56,922 nucleotides of DNA, from NCBI GenBank assembly GCA_900545345.1, contig UQYQ01000015.1:1-56922 (forward strand). Reading direction: 5' to 3'. Below are positions 15,926-22,988 of the stretch, one piece after another. The position numbers and the translations under genes are program-made. Position 1 is the first letter of the stretch; every line of letters begins with the position of its first letter. The notes beneath the pieces were generated by a model that saw only the letters and a list, made by a program, of their open reading frames with translations, was not told where the DNA came from and did not search any database. This stretch comes from an uncultured Ruminococcus sp. (GTDB lineage Bacteria > Bacillota > Clostridia > Oscillospirales > Ruminococcaceae).

Positions 15926-16601
15926 GAACGAATATATAAAGTGTCTTAATGAATTTCTTGCTGATTTGCCTGATGAAGAGCGTGCAGGAGCTATAAGCTA
16001 TCACGAGGAGCTGTTTGATGATGCAGGTGCGGAAAATGAAGCAAAGGTGATAGAAAGCTTAGGTTCACCTCGTGAAGTGGCAGATGCAATTTTAAAAGAC
16101 AGCGGAATGCTGATGGTTTCAAATGAGACTGCTTCAAAAAACGGTAATGCAAATGATAATAATTACAATAGTCAAAATTCTGCTAATCGAAACAACAGCG
16201 TATACAATCAGCATTATAATCATAATAAAAACACATCAGGTGCAAAGGTCGGTTCAATTTTACTGATGATTATAGTTATAATTTTCACATCAAGCATATG
16301 GATAAGCTTGTTTGGGGTTTTATTCGGTTTGTTTATAGGAGTGTGTGCAGCAGGACTTGGGCTTATTTTGGGATTTGGAATTGGCGGAGTTTTTTGTCTC
16401 ATAAGCGGAATTTATTACTTATTTACAGCTTTTCCTGTCGGACTTATTGCAATTGGAATAGGCTGTGTTCTAATCGCTCTGAATATACTTGTTGCAGGAC
16501 CTTTATTCAGGCTTGGGATAAATCTTTTTAAGTGGACAATAGAGCTGACGGTTAAATTAGGGCGTTCGCTTTATAATTGGCTGAAAGGGGTGCTTGCATA
16601 A
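15918..16601 (+). CDS. DUF1700 (HAAS-domain) membrane protein
   Basis: 227 aa from the ATG at 15918, preceded by GAGGTGG. The N-terminal ~70 residues form the helical HAAS/DUF1700 module (MNRNEYIKCLNEFLADLPDEE, in the family pattern, then LGSPREVADAILKD). A low-complexity Asn-rich linker (~75-110) leads to four hydrophobic segments (~118-210). Proteins of this type pair with PadR regulators and putative adhesin (DUF4097) proteins. The gene overlaps padR by 8 bp and its stop overlaps the next start by one base, so translation is coupled. Confidence 0.88.
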   Translation: MNRNEYIKCLNEFLADLPDEERAGAISYHEELFDDAGAENEAKVIESLGSPREVADAILKDSGMLMVSNETASKNGNANDNNYNSQNSANRNNSVYNQHYNHNKNTSGAKVGSILLMIIVIIFTSSIWISLFGVLFGLFIGVCAAGLGLILGFGIGGVFCLISGIYYLFTAFPVGLIAIGIGCVLIALNILVAGPLFRLGINLFKWTIELTVKLGRSLYNWLKGVLA

Positions 16602-17653
16602 TGTATGATAATAATTCTAATCAAGTACCGAATATGAATAACGGAATGCCTTCGCAAAAGAAAAAGAGCAAAACTAAATATATTGCTGCTCTGTTGATTC
16701 TGGCGTGTGGCATACTTTTGATTGTTATCGGAGGAGCATTGGCTGCATCGTATGATTTTTCGGATTTTAAAAGAGAAGATATAACGAGGGATTTTTCTAA
16801 ATATAATGATAGTATCAGTCATATAAGTCTTGACACGGCTTTCAGTGATGTAAAAATAGTAAAAGGGGATAATCTTAAAGTAGAATGTAAAAATGCAGTA
16901 AAAGATTTGCTGGATATAGATTATACAGGCAGTGGTACGCTTAAAATTGATATTGTAAATAAAAAATCAAACGGATGGTTTATGACATTTTCAATAGTTC
17001 CGTTCTTTAATACCGATAATGCGGATTTATTCGGAGAAATAACGATTACTGTACCTGAAAGGGTTTTGAACAGTATTAAGACCGAAACTTCATTCGGTAA
17101 ATGTGAAATTGACGGAATTGATTTATACAGTCTTGAAATCGATAATGTATTCGGTGAAGTTGTTTTAAAAAATACAAACTGCCGCAAATACAATAAGCTT
17201 GAAAATACATTCGGAGATATTTCCGTAAGCAACTGTTTATTAGCCGAAGTGAAGGCTGAAAATACATTCGGGGAAATAAAAATGGATAAGTGCAGTGTTT
17301 CGGGGGATTCTAAGTTTGAAGTGACTTTTGGTGATTTAAAGGCTGATTTATATGGTAATGTATATGATTATGAATTCGGCTGTGAGACTGTAATGGGAAG
17401 CAGTAAAATTAATGGGGAGGAGCCGAATTATTATAAAAATAGGATAAAAGACAGTCTGGATAACGGTATTTGGTCGTTTATTTATGAAATGGAAACAGAA
17501 GTAACCTTCGGTGATGTGAAAATTATTTTTGATGATGCAAATAAACCTGATATAGCTCCGTTTGATTCGGGGATTTCATCAAATGACAATAAGCCGGTTA
17601 CCGATAAGGACGGAGATATTGCCGATACAAACGGGAATAAGATTGTTCCGTAA
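16601..17653 (+). CDS. DUF4097-type beta-helical envelope protein
   Basis: 350 aa from the ATG at 16601 (overlapping the previous TAA by one base). One transmembrane helix (~27-48) follows a short cytoplasmic tail. The outer part is built of short repeats with an FG turn: TSFGKCEID, NVFGEVVLK, NTFGDISVS, NTFGEIKMD, VTFGDLKAD and VTFGDVKII, the regular strands of the DUF4097 right-handed beta-helix. These proteins are linked to cell-envelope stress (LiaG-like). The C-terminal tail is polar and Asp-rich. Function is inferred from family and operon. Confidence 0.85.
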   Translation: MYDNNSNQVPNMNNGMPSQKKKSKTKYIAALLILACGILLIVIGGALAASYDFSDFKREDITRDFSKYNDSISHISLDTAFSDVKIVKGDNLKVECKNAVKDLLDIDYTGSGTLKIDIVNKKSNGWFMTFSIVPFFNTDNADLFGEITITVPERVLNSIKTETSFGKCEIDGIDLYSLEIDNVFGEVVLKNTNCRKYNKLENTFGDISVSNCLLAEVKAENTFGEIKMDKCSVSGDSKFEVTFGDLKADLYGNVYDYEFGCETVMGSSKINGEEPNYYKNRIKDSLDNGIWSFIYEMETEVTFGDVKIIFDDANKPDIAPFDSGISSNDNKPVTDKDGDIADTNGNKIVP

Positions 17654-17678
17654 CATATAATATGTAAGGAGAGATATT

Positions 17679-17948
17679 ATGAAAAGATTATACAGATGTG
17701 ATCAAGGCAAAAAGATTTGCGGTGTATGTCAGGGTATTGCGGAATATCTGAATGCCGATGTGACAGTAGTAAGGCTTATAACAGTTCTGATTGCTCTGTT
17801 CTGCGGTTCGGGAGTAATTGCATATATCGTATGTGCAATTGTAATGCCTGAAAAAAGTGAAGTGATTTATAATCAAAGTATGAATTATCAGAATAATCAA
17901 GGATATCAGAATTCTGATAATGATTATCAAGGTCCGGATATAAAATAA
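17679..17948 (+). CDS. PspC-domain membrane protein
   Basis: 89 aa. The PspC domain spans residues 1-60: RLYRCDQGKKICGVCQGIAEYL, here read in two parts, then DVTVVRLITVLIALFCGSGVIAYIVCAIVMPEK with a membrane helix. The C-terminus is a short Asn/Gln-rich tail. AAGGAGAG precedes the ATG, 25 bp after the DUF4097 gene. PspC proteins report or respond to membrane stress; this is the last gene of the PadR operon before a strong terminator. Confidence 0.93.
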   Translation: MKRLYRCDQGKKICGVCQGIAEYLNADVTVVRLITVLIALFCGSGVIAYIVCAIVMPEKSEVIYNQSMNYQNNQGYQNSDNDYQGPDIK

Positions 17949-17959
17949 TATATTGCATT

Positions 17960-17985
17960 GGCGGAGAATTTTCTCCGCCTTTTTT
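17960..17985 (+). terminator. Terminator of the PadR-PspC operon
   Basis: GGCGGAGAA-tt-TTCTCCGCC, perfect 9-bp stem, followed by TTTTTT. Confidence 0.93.
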
Positions 17986-18095
17986 AATAAGAGTTATTTT
18001 TGTTCATTTGAGCAGGTAAGATATTATCATTTTGACTTTTGCAATATTTAATATGTAAGAGCAGTAAAATACCGCTCTTTTTGAAATGTAACAAA

Positions 18096-18272
18096 TTAAA
18101 ACATTGTTCCGAAATCTTCAAAAACTTCACCTATTGCTTTAATTGCTTTGCCGGCGTTTGATTTTAGCATTCTTTTATCTTTTTTTGTTGCGTTTGATAA
18201 TGCATAAGCTGCAGCACCGACTGCCATTCCTATGCTAAGACCTTTAGCGAGTGAGCTGATGTTCATTTTCAT
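18096..18272 (-). CDS. Small conserved-looking protein, 58 aa
   Basis: A short gene that is easily missed. It starts ATG (18272) with a perfect AGGAGG (18288-18283) ten bases upstream and stops at 18096. The product begins MKMNISSLAKGLSIGMAVGA, has a weakly hydrophobic Gly/Ala-rich segment (10-25), then a basic stretch (NATKKDKRMLKSNAGKAIKA, ~27-46) and ends EVFEDFGTMF. The pattern recalls short YtxH-like proteins. It sits alone between the PspC operon and the pyridoxamine kinase. Function unknown. Confidence 0.8.
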   Translation of the reverse strand: MKMNISSLAKGLSIGMAVGAAAYALSNATKKDKRMLKSNAGKAIKAIGEVFEDFGTMF

Positions 18273-18359
18273 AAAATTTTATCCTCCTTTTTTTATTTTG
18301 TGATAATAATTTTCCCTAAATGACAAATGTATATTCAAATATTTTTTTGTAATATAAGG

Positions 18360-18388
18360 TTGTTAAATGATGAAAAATGTGATATACT
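18360..18388 (+). promoter_or_regulatory. Candidate promoter of the pdx kinase-pyrK-pyrD genes
   Basis: TTGTTA (18360-18365) and TATACT (18383-18388), spacer 17 bp; about 70 bp ahead of the first start codon. Confidence 0.55.
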
Positions 18389-18460
18389 ATTTTAGAAATT
18401 TAAAGAAATTTTTTAAGTGAAAAAATCTTGAAAAATTTTATAGAGGAAGTTTTAATACTA

Positions 18461-19318
18461 ATGTTTGAATGTAAAAAAGTTGCTGCAATTAATGATATTT
18501 CAGGCATCGGACGCTGTTCACTGACGGTGATAATTCCGTCATTATCGGCAATGGGAATTCAGGTGTGTCCTGTTCCTACTGCTGTTTTATCGGCACATAC
18601 CGGATTTGATGATTTTGTTTTTCGTGATTTAACTGATTATATTAAGCCTGCTCTTGGGCATTATAATAAAATGAAGTATAAATTTGACTGTATTTATACA
18701 GGGTTTTTAAGCTCTCAGGAACAGGTTGACCATTGTCTTGAATTTTTTGAAAGCTTTAAAGATGCTCTTAAAGTTTGTGACCCTGTAATGGGAGATGACG
18801 GGAAGCCTTATACGACATATACAAAAACTATGTGTCAAAGGATGATTGAACTGGTCAGAATGGCAGATGTTATAACACCTAATTTGACAGAAGCGTCTAT
18901 TCTTCTGGGTGAGGAATATCAACCGGCAGGCATGAGTACATCAACGCTTAAGTCTTGGCTTGTAAGGCTTTCTGAAATAGGTCCTAAGGTTGTTGTAATA
19001 ACGAGCGTGTCGTTACCCGGTATCGGACTCTGCAATGTAGGATATGATAAGGAAAACTCAACTTTTTGGAAGGTTCCGTGTGATTATGTTCCCGCACATT
19101 ATTCGGGCTGCGGCGATATGTTTTCAAGCGTTTTGGTAGGAGGGCTTTTAAAAGGCGACAGTCTTCCTATTGCAATTAACAGGGCTACTGCATTTACCGA
19201 GCTTGCAATTAAGACTACATTCAGCTATTCGGCTAAATCATCAGATGGAATTATGCTTGAAAGCTGTTTAAGCTGGCTTATTAATACTCAGGTATTCAAA
19301 GATTATGAAACACTGTAA
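18461..19318 (+). CDS. pdxY: Pyridoxamine/pyridoxal kinase
   Basis: 285 aa ribokinase-fold kinase that phosphorylates B6 vitamers to pyridoxal phosphate precursors. Family marks: AINDISGIGRCSLTVIIPSL at the N-terminus, VCDPVMGDDGKPY, VITPNLTEASILLG and the catalytic HYSGCGDMFSSVLVGGLL anion-hole region near 210-230. The ATG at 18461 was chosen for AGAGGAAG about 11 bases upstream; an in-frame TTG at 18428 has none. pyrK follows 23 bp downstream, so it may be co-transcribed with pyrimidine genes. PdxK versus PdxY naming is uncertain. Confidence 0.88.
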   Translation: MFECKKVAAINDISGIGRCSLTVIIPSLSAMGIQVCPVPTAVLSAHTGFDDFVFRDLTDYIKPALGHYNKMKYKFDCIYTGFLSSQEQVDHCLEFFESFKDALKVCDPVMGDDGKPYTTYTKTMCQRMIELVRMADVITPNLTEASILLGEEYQPAGMSTSTLKSWLVRLSEIGPKVVVITSVSLPGIGLCNVGYDKENSTFWKVPCDYVPAHYSGCGDMFSSVLVGGLLKGDSLPIAINRATAFTELAIKTTFSYSAKSSDGIMLESCLSWLINTQVFKDYETL

Positions 19319-19341
19319 CAACGGTTGTGAAAGGAGTTTTT

Positions 19342-20109
19342 ATGTACACACAGGGAATGTATGAAATAATAGAAAAAAAAGAATCTGCCAAAGACATTTT
19401 TGATCTCACCTTATCCTGCAAGGATATGAGTGAATTGGCAAATCCGGGACAATTTGTTCATATAAGTGTTCCGGGATTCTTTTTAAGGCGTCCTATTTCA
19501 ATATGCGATATTGATAAGGATAAGGGCACAATCCGTATAGTTTTTCAAATAAGAGGAAAGGGAACTGACGCACTTTCTAAATTCGAGGTCGGAGAGAAGC
19601 TTGATATGATGGGGCCTCTGGGTAACGGATTTAAGCTTTTAGACAAGAGCAAGAAAGCTATTGTTATCGGCGGCGGAATAGGAACACCTCCTATGCTTGC
19701 AACAGCTAAGCATTATGGTGAAAATGCAACGGCGATTTCAGGCTTCAGAACCAAAGAACTTGTTATTTTGCAGGATGATTTCAAAACTCAGGGAAGCAAA
19801 ACTATATTGTGTACTGATGACGGAACAGCAGGAGAAAAAGGATTTGTAACTGATGCACTGCTTAAATGCATTGAAGAGGATATGCCGGATATTATTTATG
19901 CATGCGGTCCTGTTGTTATGTTGAAGGCAGTAGCAAAAATTGCAGAAGAAAACGAAATCCGCTGTCAGATTTCACTTGAAGAGAGAATGGCATGCGGTGT
20001 CGGTGCATGTTTAGGATGTGCTGTTAAGATGACAAGAAACGGTCAGGAGTTTTATGGTCATGTATGCAAAAACGGACCTGTATTTGAATCAAAGGAGGTT
20101 GTATTATAA
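19342..20109 (+). CDS. pyrK: Dihydroorotate dehydrogenase B, electron transfer subunit
   Basis: 255 aa flavin and 2Fe-2S protein that passes electrons from PyrD to NAD. The FAD-binding RRPISICDI (49-57), the NAD-binding VIGGGIGTPPML (108-119) and the C-terminal cluster cysteines Cys218, Cys223, Cys226 and Cys242 (MACGVGACLGC...HVC) are all present. The ATG at 19342 follows AAGGAG by six bases; the in-frame GTG at 19327 precedes that site. Its TAA overlaps the pyrD ATG by one base, so the two subunits are coupled. Confidence 0.96.
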   Translation: MYTQGMYEIIEKKESAKDIFDLTLSCKDMSELANPGQFVHISVPGFFLRRPISICDIDKDKGTIRIVFQIRGKGTDALSKFEVGEKLDMMGPLGNGFKLLDKSKKAIVIGGGIGTPPMLATAKHYGENATAISGFRTKELVILQDDFKTQGSKTILCTDDGTAGEKGFVTDALLKCIEEDMPDIIYACGPVVMLKAVAKIAEENEIRCQISLEERMACGVGACLGCAVKMTRNGQEFYGHVCKNGPVFESKEVVL

Positions 20110-21020
20110 TGGCTGATTTATCTGTAAAATTCTGCGGAGTTGATATGAAAAATCCTTTGATTACAGCCAGTGGTGCTTATGGCTATGGTCGAGAGTATGT
20201 TGATTTATATCCGCTTTCAACAATAGGCGGTATATCAACTAAGGGGACTACTTTGAATGTTAAAGACGGAAATCCTCCCCCTAGAATTGCAGAAACTCCG
20301 GACGGAATGTTAAACTCGGTTGGTTTGCAAAACGGCGGGATAGAGAAGTTTTTAGCCTATGAGCTTCCTAATCTTGAAAAGAGCAATGTTGCTGTTATTT
20401 CAAACATTGCGGGAGGAACTGTTGAAGAATGCGTTGAGCTTGTTTCAAAGCTAGAGGGAACAAGTGTTGATATGATTGAGCTTAACATATCATGTCCTAA
20501 TGTAAAACAGGGCGGAGCGGCTTTCGGAACAAACAAGGATACTGCTGCTGAAATAACAAGGGCAGTTAAAAATGCTACATCAAAGCCTTTGATGGTCAAG
20601 CTTTCACCAAATGTAACAAGTATAGTTGAAATTGCAAAGGCTGTTGAGGCAGCAGGAGCAGACGCCTTGTCGCTGATTAATACTCTGCTTGGTATGAGAA
20701 TAGATATTAATACCAAAAGACCCGTTCTGAAAAATAATGTAGGAGGACTTTCGGGGCCGGCGGTTTTCCCTATAGCTGTTAGAATGGTATGGCAGGTTGC
20801 AAATGCCGTTAATATTCCTGTTTGCGGAATCGGGGGTATTTCGTGTGCTGAAGACGCTATAGAAATGATGATGGCAGGAGCCGAGTGTTTTCAGGTCGGT
20901 GCTGTTATGTTTAAAGACCCGTATGCTCCTGTAAAAATAATTGACGGAATCAATCAGTGGTGCGACAAAAACGGCGTAAAGAAAATAAGTGATATCGTCG
21001 GAAAGGTTAAACCTTGGTAG
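20109..21020 (+). CDS. pyrD: Dihydroorotate dehydrogenase, class 1B catalytic subunit
   Basis: 303 aa FMN-binding TIM barrel that oxidises dihydroorotate to orotate in pyrimidine synthesis. Class 1 marks: TASGAYGYG (19-27), NSVGLQNGG (69-77), the catalytic cysteine Cys129 in ELNISCPNVKQGG, and the FMN phosphate region GIGGISCAEDAIEMMMAGA. The catalytic Cys and adjacent pyrK make it the NAD-linked 1B type. It ends at a strong terminator. Confidence 0.97.
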   Translation: MADLSVKFCGVDMKNPLITASGAYGYGREYVDLYPLSTIGGISTKGTTLNVKDGNPPPRIAETPDGMLNSVGLQNGGIEKFLAYELPNLEKSNVAVISNIAGGTVEECVELVSKLEGTSVDMIELNISCPNVKQGGAAFGTNKDTAAEITRAVKNATSKPLMVKLSPNVTSIVEIAKAVEAAGADALSLINTLLGMRIDINTKRPVLKNNVGGLSGPAVFPIAVRMVWQVANAVNIPVCGIGGISCAEDAIEMMMAGAECFQVGAVMFKDPYAPVKIIDGINQWCDKNGVKKISDIVGKVKPW

Positions 21021-21047
21021 ATAAACATTGAAATAAATTGAAAATTT

Positions 21048-21072
21048 GAGGGACTTTTTGTCCCTCTTTTTT
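21048..21072 (+). terminator. Terminator of pyrKD
   Basis: GAGGGAC-ttttt-GTCCCTC followed by TTTTTT. Confidence 0.92.
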
Positions 21073-21096
21073 GTTGCCTTGATAAAATTTCAAATA

Positions 21097-21328
21097 GTAA
21101 CAAAGTTTGTAACAATTGACAATAGTTTAGTTGATTTGTGTAACCAATATGTAACCAATAACAATAATCTGAGAAAAAGTTGCACAAAACGACAACGAAT
21201 TTATTTAATAATGTATAAAAAATACACAAAAATTACATTTAAAAAAGGTTACAGAAATTTGACTTTTGTAACCTTTTAATATAAAATAACGAAAGCACTT
21301 ATAAAAAAACAGCCGGTTACTGTTTTTT
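21097..21328 (+). promoter_or_regulatory. Cluster of GTAAC boxes and two hairpins upstream of the transglutaminase gene
   Basis: This 387-bp gap (21021-21407) holds no gene I can support. GTAACAA occurs at 21097 and 21109, GTAACCAATA at 21140 and 21151 (11-12 bp periods), and GGTTACA/TGTAACC form the ends of a perfect 11-bp inverted repeat, AAAAGGTTACA (21243-21253) and TGTAACCTTTT (21267-21277). A further hairpin AAAAAACAG/CTGTTTTTT (21304-21328) carries GGTTAC in its loop and could act as an attenuator. A regulator binding GTAACC is suggested but unidentified. Confidence 0.5.
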
Positions 21329-21407
21329 GTGCTGATGTAGAATTTAAATCGTGTAATGATATTTTGGCAGGTGTGAAAATAATGTTCATACCGGAATGGA
21401 GGACTGA

Positions 21408-22313
21408 ATGAGGATTTTGACAGATGTCAAAATGCTTGGTGTTAAGCATTTTGAAAAATTGATTGCATGTGCCGCCACGGGGCTGTTTGCAGTATCCATG
21501 ATTCAAGGTATCGGCACAATGAGTTTTAACAAAGCCGACAAAGCGGAAAATTCACTGTGTTCTATGACTTTTACAGAATTCATGGCTGATGCAAACAGCA
21601 GAAATATTACTTATGAAGAGGTTATATTTCCATCAGAAGAAATGTCAAAAACTAATAAAAGAAAAAATGACGGAATTATAAAACCAAGCATTGATAAAGA
21701 ATATCAGCAAAATATAAGAAAAGAAAAAAACATATTAACAGCAGTCAAAAATGAAAATATCGAAAAAAGAATTACCGATAAAAAAGCAAAGACTGTGAGT
21801 AAAAGCAAATCAAAAAAGCACTCTTATAAAAAAACAGGAAACAAAGTCAAAGACAGGCTTAACTCTGTTAAATTGAAGCCTACGAAGTTTTTGAAAGGTA
21901 AAAATGAGAAAATTCTTAAGAAACATCTGAATAAAATCATAGATGATGATATGTCGAATTATCAAAAAGCAAAGGTCTGCTATGATTATATAATTAACAA
22001 TACTTATTACTCATACGGCGGTTGGGGAAACGCTGTTGAATCTGTTTTGGAAAACGGTTACGGAACCTGCACAGAGTATTCGTATGTATATATGGCTATG
22101 ATGAAGTATCTAGGGTTTGATGCCAAAACCATCGACGGAAGCACTGCTATGGCCGGCGGAGGATATGGGTATCATATGTGGGTAGAGGTAAAATTAGATG
22201 ATGAAGTTTATGTTTTCGACCCGCAGGTTGAGGACGATATGTCAAACGGAAAGATAAATTATAATCGTTTCTGCAAAACTTATTCAGAGGTTTCTGGTTC
22301 ATATATAAAATAA
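21408..22313 (+). CDS. Exported transglutaminase-like domain protein
   Basis: 301 aa. A hydrophobic segment (~17-38) near the N-terminus acts as a signal or anchor. A very basic Lys-rich stretch (~75-155) follows. The C-terminal ~110 residues are a transglutaminase-like cysteine protease fold with catalytic Cys in GYGTCTEYSYVY, His in GYHMWVEV and Asp in VFDPQ. Such domains act as peptidases or cross-linkers at the cell surface. GGAGG lies five bases upstream of the ATG. The unusual upstream boxes suggest regulated expression. Substrate unknown. Confidence 0.82.
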   Translation: MRILTDVKMLGVKHFEKLIACAATGLFAVSMIQGIGTMSFNKADKAENSLCSMTFTEFMADANSRNITYEEVIFPSEEMSKTNKRKNDGIIKPSIDKEYQQNIRKEKNILTAVKNENIEKRITDKKAKTVSKSKSKKHSYKKTGNKVKDRLNSVKLKPTKFLKGKNEKILKKHLNKIIDDDMSNYQKAKVCYDYIINNTYYSYGGWGNAVESVLENGYGTCTEYSYVYMAMMKYLGFDAKTIDGSTAMAGGGYGYHMWVEVKLDDEVYVFDPQVEDDMSNGKINYNRFCKTYSEVSGSYIK

Positions 22314-22330
22314 TTTAATACTTAAAAATG

Positions 22331-22374
22331 ACGGATATATTTCAGATTCGGAAATATGTCCGTTTGTTTTTTTT
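22331..22374 (+). terminator. Terminator of the transglutaminase-like gene
   Basis: ACGGATATATTTC/GAAATATGTCCGT, 13-bp stem with one wobble, then a run of T. Confidence 0.88.
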
Positions 22375-22448
22375 AAATATTTAAGTGTATTGAATAAATA
22401 TGAAAAGTATGCCAATAATTCAATCAGTAAAGAAAGTGAGGCATACAT

Positions 22449-22736
22449 ATGAATCGAAAATTTTATGACAATAAAAAAATATTAAGCTGTGAAAGAATGA
22501 AATTAGCTGTTTTAATCGGTTTCTTACTGGCGGTTTTCATTTCGTTTGTCGCAGGAGAAGAATTGAGTGAGATTTCTTTTTTGTTTCCCGAATTCAGCAT
22601 TTCTTCATCAGTGAAATTAGATGAAGAAAGCGAGCGCGAAACAAAGGACTCAGAAGATTTGATAATTGAAGTTGAAGAAAACGAAAATCCCGAAGTAAGA
22701 TTTTTTATTGTTGACTTTTTTAAATCTTTGTTTTAA
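22449..22736 (+). CDS. Small single-pass membrane protein, unknown function
   Basis: 95 aa. One clear transmembrane helix (MKLAVLIGFLLAVFISFVAG, residues ~17-36) is followed by an acidic segment rich in Glu and Ser (~55-82) and a hydrophobic C-terminal end (VRFFIVDFFKSLF). AGTGAGG precedes the ATG. It lies between two good terminators, so it is likely its own unit. I do not recognise a family; the acidic extracytoplasmic or cytoplasmic tail is its only notable trait. Confidence 0.7.
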   Translation: MNRKFYDNKKILSCERMKLAVLIGFLLAVFISFVAGEELSEISFLFPEFSISSSVKLDEESERETKDSEDLIIEVEENENPEVRFFIVDFFKSLF

Positions 22737-22753
22737 TAAAATATATATCAATG

Positions 22754-22786
22754 ACGCCCTCATAATGCTGTATGAGGGCGTTTTTT
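22754..22786 (+). terminator. Terminator of the small membrane protein gene
   Basis: ACGCCCTCATA/TATGAGGGCGT, perfect 11-bp stem, followed by TTTTT. Confidence 0.93.
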
Positions 22787-22799
22787 GTGCTTTATCAGA

Positions 22800-22828
22800 T
22801 TGACCGAAAAGCTTATTTATGATACAAT
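22800..22828 (+). promoter_or_regulatory. Candidate promoter of addBA
   Basis: TTGACC (22800-22805) and TACAAT (22823-22828), spacer 17 bp. The leader to addB would be about 155 nt; I see no known motif in it. Confidence 0.6.
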
Positions 22829-22988
22829 ATTTTTATAGTCATGAACTGTGTTTTTATCTATGTGATTTATAGGCTGCAAGCTGAATTTTATCATAGAATG
22901 CAATCACATTTATAAAATTCAAAACATATTACTCGGTTTTTATTAGGTGAAAGTATACTGATTTATTTTTAATTATAGGAGAAGTTTA

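Noticed and set aside
18057..18083. AAGAGC/GCTCTT hairpin as terminator of the 58-aa gene
   Set aside because: The T-run follows it on the plus strand, not the minus strand, and the stem is short; its role is unclear.
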